Source: a virus. Taken from it: 64,000 bases of DNA. This document shows, in pieces, positions 57,420 through 64,000 of this stretch. The stretch lies in the IMG/VR virus record IMGVR_UViG_3300025669_002088, positions 61,742 through 125,741 of that record, one strand, 5' to 3'. The notes under the pieces are model-generated. The model made no database searches, had not been told where the DNA came from, and saw only the letters and a list, made by a program, of their open reading frames with translations. Every line of letters starts with the position of its first letter. Within the stretch, counting starts at the first letter, position 1. The position numbers and the translations under genes are program-made.

Positions 57420-57659
57420 TTAAGACACCTCCCGAAGGGAAATTGTTGTCCTCGGCAAAGTTTCCGGGCCTCTGGTTGTATCGAAGATGTTACCAACCAT
57501 TTCAGGTCTTGTTTCGTCCTTCGATACTGCTAGAGCCTGAGACTGGACCAATCTCAGGGTAGCTGTCCTTAAAGACAACCCGGAGAACATAGGAGTCTCA
57601 CCCTTAGTTCCACCATTTTTATTCTGGTGGTTCACCTTAACACTCCTCCTTAGCCTCAA
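57420..57659 (-). ncRNA. IscB omegaRNA, copy 2
   Basis: This is homologous to 24893-25132 along its full length. The stem CCTGAGA/TCTCAGG (57536-57542 with 57552-57558) keeps the 9-nt loop although four stem bases differ from copy 1. A second stem changes to a pair that is a G-U wobble only if the minus strand is the RNA. Similarity ends at 57659; the guide is expected from the adjacent SLOG-like gene. Confidence 0.8.
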
Positions 57660-58071
57660 CCTCGATCATTGCACCGGCTGTTTGGCCGGAAAGGTGACCG
57701 AGGCCGTTCACACGGATGACCTTTCGGTCTGCCGCAAGGATCTCCAAGACCAGGCTTTTCACGCTGATCGACCCATCCCAAAACACCACCGCAACGTCAC
57801 AAGACTGAATCAGCAATTGCCTGCTGGAGACTCTACCCCAAATCCAATCTCGGATCCGCCCCCCGAAAGTGGGTTCTCCTCTAAGCTCCTCAGAGTCCCA
57901 TACCTCCAGCCCAAGCCGTTTGCCACAACTCCGCACACAGGAGGATTCCGGCATTTTGGCGTCCGTGAGGAGTACCTTGGGGGGGTCTTTACGGACCACT
58001 CGTCGGAGTAGCCTTTCAATAAGGCGTTTGTCGATCACACACCCCTCATGGAACAGGATAGCCATCTTCAT
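57637..58071 (-). CDS. SLOG/DUF2493-like protein, C terminus replaced by the IscB element
   Basis: In this 144-residue protein, the segments K-V-L-L-T-D-A-K...L-G-L-E-V-W and C-D-V-A-V-V-F-W-D-G-S-I-S-V-K-S have the layout of SLOG/DprA-like nucleotide-binding folds (D-A-x-I-x-F-W-D-G-x-S). Its last codons (about E-A-K-E-E-C) are encoded by the omegaRNA segment, so the element inserted at the 3' end. Joining M-I-E-V to the Y-I-S-A-L-G-H-V tail of iscB copy 2 rebuilds a plausible native end. SLOG proteins bind nucleotide-derived ligands. Confidence 0.6.
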   Translation of the reverse strand: MKMAILFHEGCVIDKRLIERLLRRVVRKDPPKVLLTDAKMPESSCVRSCGKRLGLEVWDSEELRGEPTFGGRIRDWIWGRVSSRQLLIQSCDVAVVFWDGSISVKSLVLEILAADRKVIRVNGLGHLSGQTAGAMIEVEAKEEC

Positions 58072-58185
58072 GGGGGAACCCCCTTACAAGGGGCGGGCAA
58101 TAGAGAAGCTATGGAAAACCTGAGTTGAGACGTTGTTAAACTGACAGATCGCTGTGATCAAAGGGGGCTTTCAGAGGTACAGGAT

Positions 58186-58836
58186 CTAGCCTTTTACACC
58201 GAAGAACGATCGTCCGTTGGTGCTGGTGCCCGTGAGGGACTCCGCTACCTTATCCAGGTTCGGATAGGTCACCCCCCTACACTCGAAACCCTCTTCCTTC
58301 ACCAGCACCTTGATCATGCTTCCCCCGTAGCGCCTCTCGATAACGGTGCCCACAGCGATCACCTTGGGGTCTCGCTTCTTCGGCTTGGGTTTCGGGGGTG
58401 CAACTTCGGCGGGAGTACCTTCCTCGGGGAGGATCTCCGGGACAGGCTCTGCAGGGGTCTCTGTAGGGGTAGGGGATGCCTCAGAGGCGTTTTCGTCCGA
58501 GAGCAGCATGGGAGTGGGGGTGGCGTTGATTTCGGCCACGTCGGCGTCCGTGGGGCTGTCCACAGGTACCGGGATGTTGCTGGGTCGTTCCGCCTTGATG
58601 ATTTCCGAGAAGGAGAGCCTTCGGGGAGGGCGAAGTATCACGTCCCCGTACATCAGAGCACCGATACGAAGTACCCCAGCCAGCGTGTTGATCTTTTCGA
58701 CTGTCCCAGCGGAAAAGGCGGACACCGGATCCCAATAGGAGATGGAATCCCCTACCCTGATGTTTGTAGGGTCACCCTCGGCGGGCGCTGGCCGTTTGCC
58801 CTTGCCCTTCCTACGGTAGATCAGTGTGAATGCCAT
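58186..58836 (-). CDS. Protein with DUF2924-like C terminus
   Basis: In this 216-residue protein, residues 20-80 form a small beta domain (I-R-V-G-D-S-I-S-Y-W-D-P). Residues 95-155 are a Pro/Thr/Glu-rich linker. Residues 160-216 resemble DUF2924: G-T-V-I-E-R-R-Y-G-G...V-L-V-K-E-E-G-F...R-G-V-T-Y...L-T-G-T...G-R-S-F-F-G. DUF2924 occurs in phage and mobile-element proteins of unknown role. The start is the ATG behind GGGGGAG, after the lipoprotein stop. Confidence 0.7.
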   Translation of the reverse strand: MAFTLIYRRKGKGKRPAPAEGDPTNIRVGDSISYWDPVSAFSAGTVEKINTLAGVLRIGALMYGDVILRPPRRLSFSEIIKAERPSNIPVPVDSPTDADVAEINATPTPMLLSDENASEASPTPTETPAEPVPEILPEEGTPAEVAPPKPKPKKRDPKVIAVGTVIERRYGGSMIKVLVKEEGFECRGVTYPNLDKVAESLTGTSTNGRSFFGVKG

Positions 58837-58839
58837 CAA

Positions 58840-59748
58840 CTACTCCCCCTCCGACACGTTCTCACAATACGTACCACCGAGACCCCCGTTATTATTACTA
58901 ATTATTTTGGGGTAGCCCGTGTCGTTGTCAACGATCACTTGAAGGGCATAACGTACCCCAGACATATAGCTCTGATCCAAAGTCGTCGTTTGCTTATCCA
59001 TACCGAATGGGACATCGGGAACCTCCACTGTGATCTCGGTCGTCTGGGAGACACCGGCCTCGTATGTTAAAAACACCATTAGAACGTAGGCGAAACCATA
59101 ACCCTGTGGTGGTGGCGGAGGAGGTACCACCTTGGAAATATCCAACGTCACGATCCACGCCCCGTCCTCATCTGTCATTGATGTGATCTCAGGAATGAGT
59201 TCGTCAGCAAGGTTGTAACACAGAGATTCAGCATCTGACGCCACAAAACAACCAGTAGCAAGCGGGTTGAAAAACCAGATGGATGTCTCGTGGTTACATG
59301 CAAACGCTGATATGGGTCCGGGGTATTTCAGAGCCATCGTAAGCCCACCGAATGACCCCACCGTCTTGAAGGTCACTCGAATAAGGGGTTTTTCAGGTTC
59401 CGTCGTATCCGCATCAAAGATGTCGAAATCCGTGTCCTCCCCGACCGGCGTGTCAGAACTCTCTACGTCCAGATCTTCGGTGTCATCCCCGGTCTCGGCA
59501 TCCTGCAAATCAGCATCTCCAGTTTCGTCAGAGACCCTGTCAAACACCGTATCCTCTCCCGGCAGGAAGGTGTCCTCCCCAGGTTCCACATCCTCAATCG
59601 GGACGTCCTCCCTAGTGATGGTGTCCTCACCACCTCCTTGGTACTCGTCGCCTTCTACCCACATGGTAGGATCCTCGATGTCAAAGCCGGTTCCGCAACC
59701 TGTCAACCCTACCGCCAAAGCCACCAGCAACCCGATGATGTGTCTCAT
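58840..59748 (-). CDS. Acidic lipoprotein
   Basis: This 302-residue protein has a clear lipobox signal (L-T-G-C, Cys18). Residues 25-115 are very acidic, with repeated G-E-D-T, D-D-T and E-D-V units. The C-terminal 180 residues look like a beta-sandwich domain with paired Cys (C-N-H, C-F-V, C-Y-N, C-E-N). Such Asp/Thr-rich lipoproteins are common in Myxococcota-like bacteria, a hint at the host. It is probably displayed on the cell envelope. The ATG is followed upstream by GGAGGGAG. Confidence 0.78.
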   Translation of the reverse strand: MRHIIGLLVALAVGLTGCGTGFDIEDPTMWVEGDEYQGGGEDTITREDVPIEDVEPGEDTFLPGEDTVFDRVSDETGDADLQDAETGDDTEDLDVESSDTPVGEDTDFDIFDADTTEPEKPLIRVTFKTVGSFGGLTMALKYPGPISAFACNHETSIWFFNPLATGCFVASDAESLCYNLADELIPEITSMTDEDGAWIVTLDISKVVPPPPPPQGYGFAYVLMVFLTYEAGVSQTTEITVEVPDVPFGMDKQTTTLDQSYMSGVRYALQVIVDNDTGYPKIISNNNGGLGGTYCENVSEGE

Positions 59749-59757
59749 TGCTCCCTC

Positions 59758-60384
59758 CTAGAAAACGATGTCGATGTCATAGTCCCGAGCGAAGTCCACG
59801 GCGTCCGTGGGGTCGAGCACCATCAGCTCGTCATCACTCGCATCCCGAGCCGAGTATCCCGTGATGGTCAGACCCTGTCGCAGGATCTTCATTGTTGCGA
59901 TCAGGCTGTATGGAGCACCCAGGGCCTGCTGTGCCGTGCTGAACACCCTGGGAGCCACCACAGGGGCGGGCGGTGGTGTCACCGGAGCGGGAGCCACCGG
60001 GGGCTGGGTGAGTACCGAGGTCGGAGCCGAACTCACCGCCTTGGCGGTCGGGAACGTTGCTACCGGGTTCCCCGTGACCTTGGCGAAGTTGACTGCGCTC
60101 ATCCGTACATAGGGGGTATGGGCGTAAACGTACCCCTCGGAAGTCTTGTCCGCCACCCGCTGCCGCAACTTGTCCCAGTCGATGAGCCGGTACTGCGGGG
60201 AAGAGCCGATGGCCCCGTACCCGATCTCGACCGCCTCGTTGATGCCCCGCCCCGTGGCGAACCAGTACTTGGAGGATACGCCGCTGGCGTTGGCCAGATT
60301 TGCCCCGACAAACTCCAGGCGGATTGTCCACGGGCGTCCCCGCCCTGCGATCTGCTCCGCTTCCTGCAACGTCAACTTGGCCAT
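59758..60384 (-). CDS. WGR-like domain protein
   Basis: In this 208-residue protein, residues 18-90 resemble the WGR fold: R-L-E-F-V...S-S-K-Y-W-F-A-T...G-Y-G-A-I-G...L-R-Q-R-V-A-D-K-T-S-E-G-Y-V-Y-A. The W-G-R-x-G core is Y-G-A-I-G here. WGR domains occur in PARPs and some bacterial proteins, where they bind DNA ends or help activation. A Pro/Ala-rich linker (115-145) leads to a C-terminal domain. Since this phage has a PARP-like enzyme, a functional link is plausible but not shown. Promoter-like copy 5 precedes it. Confidence 0.65.
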   Translation of the reverse strand: MAKLTLQEAEQIAGRGRPWTIRLEFVGANLANASGVSSKYWFATGRGINEAVEIGYGAIGSSPQYRLIDWDKLRQRVADKTSEGYVYAHTPYVRMSAVNFAKVTGNPVATFPTAKAVSSAPTSVLTQPPVAPAPVTPPPAPVVAPRVFSTAQQALGAPYSLIATMKILRQGLTITGYSARDASDDELMVLDPTDAVDFARDYDIDIVF

Positions 60385-60422
60385 CACGTTTCTCCTACGG
60401 GGTCATTTGCCCCTCACACTGT

Positions 60423-60450
60423 CTACTCTGGTCCCGGCGACGATGATCCC
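60423..60450 (-). promoter_or_regulatory. Bipartite phage promoter-like motif, copy 5
   Basis: On the minus strand: GGGATCATC (60450-60442), 12 nt, AGAGTAG (60429-60423), 38 nt before the ATG at 60384. It is divergent from copy 6, and the two share further bases after the motif. Confidence 0.65.
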
Positions 60451-60488
60451 ACAATGATCCTACCATCCTTAAAAGAGAGCGCCAGCGT

Positions 60489-60516
60489 GGGATCATCTGA
60501 CCGACCCTCAGAGTAG
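60489..60516 (+). promoter_or_regulatory. Bipartite phage promoter-like motif, copy 6
   Basis: GGGATCATC (60489-60497), 12 nt, AGAGTAG (60510-60516), 39 nt before the ATG at 60556. Both copies 5 and 6 are followed by GTGAGGGG about 6 nt later, so the initially transcribed region is conserved too. Confidence 0.65.
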
Positions 60517-60555
60517 CTAATGTGAGGGGAAAGGACCCTGATCAAGGAGCACCCA

Positions 60556-60894
60556 ATGAGCATCGACACCGCCAACGTCCACAGTATGTACCGGGGAAAC
60601 AACCCAAACCCCAAGATCGGAATGGGGGCCACCATGATCATAGGGTCCGACCGTGAGCCCTACACAGTGGTCGAGGTCAGTCCGAATGGCAGGCGCTGCG
60701 TGGTGCAGGCCGACCGATCCATCCGCACTGACGACAACGGGATGTCCGACTGCCAGGACTACGACTACGAGCCGAATCATGAGGGCCGCAAGGTCACTCT
60801 GAGTCGCCGCAAGAACGGCGACTGGCGACAGGTCGGCGGCACCCAGCTCTTCTACATTGGGTACCGGAGCCGGTTCTTCGACTACAGCTTTTAG
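60556..60894 (+). CDS. Small beta-rich protein, unknown
   Basis: This 112-residue protein starts at an ATG behind AAGGAG. It has a compact beta architecture (Y-T-V-V-E-V...R-R-C-V-V-Q-A-D-R) and a long R-S-R-F-F-D-Y-S-F tail. No family was recognised. It is the first gene downstream of promoter-like copy 6. Confidence 0.7.
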   Translation: MSIDTANVHSMYRGNNPNPKIGMGATMIIGSDREPYTVVEVSPNGRRCVVQADRSIRTDDNGMSDCQDYDYEPNHEGRKVTLSRRKNGDWRQVGGTQLFYIGYRSRFFDYSF

Positions 60895-60904
60895 GAGGTC
60901 TGAG

Positions 60905-61912
60905 ATGGACTCCACCCTTTCCCACCACGTTCTCGCACAGGTCACGGCTTCACACTGCTGCGTGTGCCGTGCCCACCTGACCGACGCTGAATCGGTAGAA
61001 CGGGGCATCGGACCCGTGTGTAGTCGCAGATACTACGACCCCGTTCACGTTCCGACCGAGGCACAGGTGATGGACACTCTCGGCCTGCTCGCCGTGTCCA
61101 ACCTGCCGGACCACCTCATCGATGCCTTCCTGACCCTGGTGAACAACGATCACACCAACGCCCGCAAAGCCAGCAACCTCCTGGTCTACTGGGCGTCAGC
61201 CCACTACGCCGACCGGGACGAGGTCTTCAAGTGCTGCGCCCTGATCCGGTCCCTCGGGTACACGGAACTGGCAGACAAGCTGGAGGTGGATCGTACCGAG
61301 GCGATGATCCTAGACAAAGGGGACCATCTCGAAGCGTTCATCTCGGACAAGGGCAAAATCCGCAGGGATATGAGTTTCATCGAGGGAGCCAAACACCTGA
61401 TCGATGAGGAAATCGGTCTGATCGGGAACGTCACCAAGACCCGGATCAAGCGGGGCCACAAAGTCGGCTGGTGGGTACCCAAATCCGAGGAGGAGCACTT
61501 CCTGTGTGTCCTGGGTGTCAATATGCCCCGGTCCCTGGTGTGCGGAACGAAGGGCCTCTACGAAGTCCCCTACCGCCGCTGGTCCGACCTCATGAAGTTC
61601 CGGCACAAAACCAAACCCGCTGACCCGAAACCCCGCCTACCCGTTCAGTTGGAAATGAATCTGCTCAAGGTCATCCTGGCATGGGATCCGGTCTTCGTAA
61701 CCGAGGGAACGGATGGGAAATTGCGAATAGTGACACCTTACAACGACTCCTTCATTGCCCAGCTCAAACTCCAGGTTCCCTATCGCCATCGGGCTTGGGA
61801 ACGAACACAGCGGTACTGGGAGGTGTCTGCCATCTACAAAGACATTGTGCTAAAGATAATTAAAGAGAGCTACGGGGTGGCCACTCCCGTATCGAGCGCG
61901 ACCACCCCGTAG
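60905..61912 (+). CDS. Zinc-site protein with HARP-like C terminus
   Basis: This 335-residue protein starts at an ATG behind TAGGAGG. The N terminus has C-C-V-C...E-R-G-I-G-P-V-C, a small zinc domain of the type (DUF6011-like) found in phage and SNF2-associated proteins. The C-terminal 60 residues (I-V-T-P-Y-N-D-S-F-I-A-Q-L-K...R-Y-W-E-V) resemble HARP domains that accompany annealing helicases. No motor domain is present. It may bind DNA structures alongside the SNF2 helicase. Confidence 0.65.
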   Translation: MDSTLSHHVLAQVTASHCCVCRAHLTDAESVERGIGPVCSRRYYDPVHVPTEAQVMDTLGLLAVSNLPDHLIDAFLTLVNNDHTNARKASNLLVYWASAHYADRDEVFKCCALIRSLGYTELADKLEVDRTEAMILDKGDHLEAFISDKGKIRRDMSFIEGAKHLIDEEIGLIGNVTKTRIKRGHKVGWWVPKSEEEHFLCVLGVNMPRSLVCGTKGLYEVPYRRWSDLMKFRHKTKPADPKPRLPVQLEMNLLKVILAWDPVFVTEGTDGKLRIVTPYNDSFIAQLKLQVPYRHRAWERTQRYWEVSAIYKDIVLKIIKESYGVATPVSSATTP

Positions 61913-61963
61913 CATATCAAGGAAAAGGACTTACCCGCCTCCAGGTTCGTCCCTGTAGTTCCG

Positions 61964-62689
61964 TCAGGCCGACTCGACCTTAGAGGCCCCCGCAGACAAG
62001 TGTTTGAAACCCAACTCCCACATTGCCGGAGCAGCCAAGCCGCCTCCAATACCCTGCGTGAGAGCCACGACCCAGGACTGGCCACCAGCCAATACCAGTC
62101 CGACCGCTGTCAGGCACCCCAATATAACAGTCACCCACGGGACAGCCTTCTTCGGGATCTTCGCCAGAATCTTGATCCGCCGCAGAAACCAGACGACCAG
62201 CATCAGGATGAAGCCGATAAATGCCGTCCAAGCACCGTGCGCTGCCAAATCAATTGCCGTCCCGATAGCTTCCCCCGCTTCCGCATCGGTCTCGGGAGGT
62301 ACGACGATCTCCGCCGATGCTTCCTTCTCTTCTGCTGCGGGTGCTTCCTCTTCAGCCACAAGGACGATCTCAGAGGTTTCCTCCGCCATTACGGGGGCTT
62401 CCTCCGGGGTCTCCTCTGCGGATGCTTCCTCCTCGGCTACCTGAGCAGCCTCAGGGGTTTCCTCGACCACCACCAAAACCGGAGCCTCCTCTGCAATAGG
62501 AGCCTCCTCAATCACGGGGACATCGACAGGAGCAACCTCATGGGCAGCTTCCGCCGGAGTTGCGGGCGCATTCTCTGCAATCTCCGCCGCCGGAACCGGA
62601 AGTTCCTCAACGGAAGGTGCCTGACCCATGAGTACCATGGAGCCAAAACAGATGAGAGCAAAAAGCGCCAGTTTCCGAACGTTGCTCAT
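61964..62689 (-). CDS. Holin-like membrane protein with signal peptide and acidic linker
   Basis: In this 241-residue protein, residues 1-23 are a signal or membrane segment. Residues 25-135 are Glu/Ala/Pro/Val-rich and acidic. Then come two membrane spans, A-F-I-G-F-I-L-M-L-V-V-W-F-L and V-T-V-I-L-G-C-L-T-A-V-G-L-V-L, separated by a basic loop with I-P-K-K. The last part (G-I-G-G-G-L-A-A) resembles the C terminus of small phage holins. Holins open the inner membrane for lysis. The long acidic insert is unusual. Confidence 0.65.
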   Translation of the reverse strand: MSNVRKLALFALICFGSMVLMGQAPSVEELPVPAAEIAENAPATPAEAAHEVAPVDVPVIEEAPIAEEAPVLVVVEETPEAAQVAEEEASAEETPEEAPVMAEETSEIVLVAEEEAPAAEEKEASAEIVVPPETDAEAGEAIGTAIDLAAHGAWTAFIGFILMLVVWFLRRIKILAKIPKKAVPWVTVILGCLTAVGLVLAGGQSWVVALTQGIGGGLAAPAMWELGFKHLSAGASKVESA

Positions 62690-62724
62690 TTTCTATCCTC
62701 CTTCAAAGACAGTGCTCAACACTG

Positions 62725-63915
62725 TCAGACATAAACAAGACCCCCAAAGCGCCACAAAACTTGGGATTTGTTATACGAAACAGGAAAGTTACTGTCCCAA
62801 TTCGTTCGTAAAGTAAGGGTAGTCTTCTTTAGACTCCTTATGGACCCAACAACTACACCACGAGTACGATGACGAGCCTTCACCAAATCCCAATGTCTAA
62901 AACCCCGAAACTCAAAACGCTTTTTCGTGGGATTGTTTTCCCATACCTTCGTTCTCTTCGGGATAACCAAAAAAGACCTTAGACACAAGTAGGGCTTGCA
63001 GCCCCGACAAACCATAGCAACGGCATCTAAGTCATGTGCTTTCTCCAACTCAAGACATTTCCGCCACTTGGCAGTCATCCACCCGAAACAAACCTCGATT
63101 CTTAAGCCAATCCCATGAAGAAGCTCCCTCAGGTAATTCTTACCTGCTTGTAGATGAGCAGGATACCTAAAAGGACGAGGCTTCTTTGTCAGCACCCACA
63201 ATCCTTCATGAAGATCCGCATGACATGTCCCACAAAGAGTAAGCCCATTTTGAGGGGAATCCCCACCACCTCGACTCTTAAACTGAATGTGGTGGGCTTG
63301 AAGGCGATCAGAGGTACCACAATGTTGACACTTGTATTTGTCTCGCCACAGCACCTTAGCTCGAAAACCCCCCTTACTGTATTCAGATTTCTGAAATTCT
63401 GCCCCTGTCAATTTTCGTCCTGCAACCAAACTACTTGTGTCAAACTGACCTTCTTCAATCGTAGCCTCGATGATGTTCAACCTCTTTTTGAGATCGACAA
63501 GCACTCTCAAAATGGATTCTTTCTTCTGTCGGATCGTTGGGGGCAGAAAGCCCCTTCTACCCCTGTTCCTGAATCTCGGTGCCCGAAAGCGTAACCGACT
63601 TCTCCTCGTTCGTCGATACGCTGCCCGTTGTGTCATTTTCCTCGAAACGTCTTGTCTCAAACGAATTGTGCCTCGGAAAACAACTTCTTTCTGATGCCTG
63701 TTTACAACTGCAATACCAACGTGTTTCGCTCCATCATCGATACCAACAGTGAAGGCTCCAACAGGATTCTCAACAACACGGCTCAATTGAATCGTAAACG
63801 GCACCACTTGGTGTACCTGGGCACGACCAGCTCGCAACAATTTTCTAGAGCGTGCTGGGTGAGTGGGAAGTAGCTGCTTCCCGTCAGCGTCAATCACAAA
63901 GATTTTCTGTGTCAT
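62725..63915 (-). CDS. iscB: IscB, RNA-guided HNH/RuvC nuclease, copy 3
   Basis: This 396-residue protein has all catalytic motifs (G-I-D-D-G-A; E-E-G-Q-F-D; A-H-H-I-Q-F-K-S...C-H-A-D-L-H; A-H-D-L-D-A). The first 70 residues are nearly identical to copies 1 and 2, but from about residue 70 on it is clearly diverged. That is a mosaic, as if the 5' part had been homogenised by recombination. It ends G-L-V-Y-V, just upstream of the holin-like gene. Its omegaRNA runs off the right edge. Confidence 0.92.
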   Translation of the reverse strand: MTQKIFVIDADGKQLLPTHPARSRKLLRAGRAQVHQVVPFTIQLSRVVENPVGAFTVGIDDGAKHVGIAVVNRHQKEVVFRGTIRLRQDVSRKMTQRAAYRRTRRSRLRFRAPRFRNRGRRGFLPPTIRQKKESILRVLVDLKKRLNIIEATIEEGQFDTSSLVAGRKLTGAEFQKSEYSKGGFRAKVLWRDKYKCQHCGTSDRLQAHHIQFKSRGGGDSPQNGLTLCGTCHADLHEGLWVLTKKPRPFRYPAHLQAGKNYLRELLHGIGLRIEVCFGWMTAKWRKCLELEKAHDLDAVAMVCRGCKPYLCLRSFLVIPKRTKVWENNPTKKRFEFRGFRHWDLVKARHRTRGVVVGSIRSLKKTTLTLRTNWDSNFPVSYNKSQVLWRFGGLVYV

Positions 63916-64000
63916 TTAAGACACCTCCCGAAGGGAAATTGTTGTCCTCGGCAAAGTTTCCGGGCCTCTGGTTGTATCGAAGATGTTACCAACCATTTCA
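63916..64000 (-). ncRNA. IscB omegaRNA, copy 3 (cut by window end)
   Basis: The 85 bases upstream of iscB copy 3 appear identical to the matching part of copies 1 and 2, although the protein has diverged. The rest of the RNA and its guide lie outside the window. Confidence 0.75.

Noticed and set aside
60517-61008. 163-residue minus-strand frame opposite the genes at 60556 and 60905
   Set aside because: Both plus-strand genes have good ribosome sites and recognisable motifs; the minus frame has neither.
1-64000. CRISPR array, tRNA or rRNA genes
   Set aside because: No regularly spaced repeats were seen, and no cloverleaf or rRNA-like stretch was found on reading both strands; short matches to T-loop-like sequence lay inside coding regions.

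Overview
The window looks like part of the genome of a large lytic dsDNA phage. It is densely packed on both strands, and genes overlap by ATGA, GTGA or TGATG. It carries a full replication set: family A DNA polymerase, CHC2 primase fragment, DnaB-type helicase, a loader-like protein and an SNF2 helicase. It also has deoxynucleoside kinase, thymidine kinase, DNA methyltransferases, holin-like and lipoprotein genes, and many selfish elements. No integrase, terminase, capsid gene, rRNA or tRNA was recognised. Lipoprotein signal peptides suggest a Gram-negative host. The acidic Glu/Asp-Asp-Thr-rich lipoproteins resemble those of Myxococcota/Bradymonadota-type bacteria, but this is a weak inference.

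Layout. 1-4.3 kb (+): tandem genes built from helicase-associated (HA) repeats. 4.4-6.5 kb (+): a LAGLIDADG endonuclease gene, then a domain-1-less class I release factor with an RF2-style programmed +1 frameshift site. 6.5-14.2 kb (-): lipoprotein, TnpB element, Dps-like and other proteins sharing an RIAxRYL-like motif, ADP-ribosylglycohydrolase. 14.2-17.2 kb: second TnpB (-), then a degenerate glutamine-synthetase homologue and deoxynucleoside kinase (+). 17.5-26.2 kb (-): DUF2325-like protein, N4-type methyltransferase, thymidine kinase, double cold-shock protein, small proteins, first IscB-omegaRNA element. 26.3-27.2 kb (+): DnaQ-like exonuclease and a tnpB-less IS605 relic. 27.2-35.3 kb (-): unknown genes, intein-containing DNA polymerase, primase zinc-finger protein. 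35.4-36.3 kb (+): PARP-like ADP-ribosyltransferase. 36.3-54.7 kb (-): one apparent 18-kb operon running from SNF2 helicase (two inteins) through the loader and DnaB (two inteins) into an array of split methyltransferase pieces. 54.8-64 kb: SLOG-like gene interrupted by a second IscB element, lipoprotein, WGR-like protein, a divergent promoter pair, two + strand genes, holin-like protein and a third IscB.

The most unusual system is the split methyltransferase array (36336-45474). A normal beta-class adenine methyltransferase runs DPPY half, target-recognition part, then HPTVKP/DPFxGSGSTG SAM-binding part. Here these are separate genes: six catalytic DPPY modules (A), six recognition-like modules (B) and one SAM-binding protein (C) whose own DPPY motif is degenerate. 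The cut points are the same in all of them. This suggests combinatorial assembly of many specificities around one shared cofactor subunit.

Other highlights are a bipartite promoter-like motif (GGGATCATC, exactly 12 nt, then A/T-GAGTAG) at six places, three IscB copies with an upstream RNA showing compensatory stem changes, five inteins in three replication genes, and a possible ADP-ribosylation set (ART, glycohydrolase, WGR-like protein).
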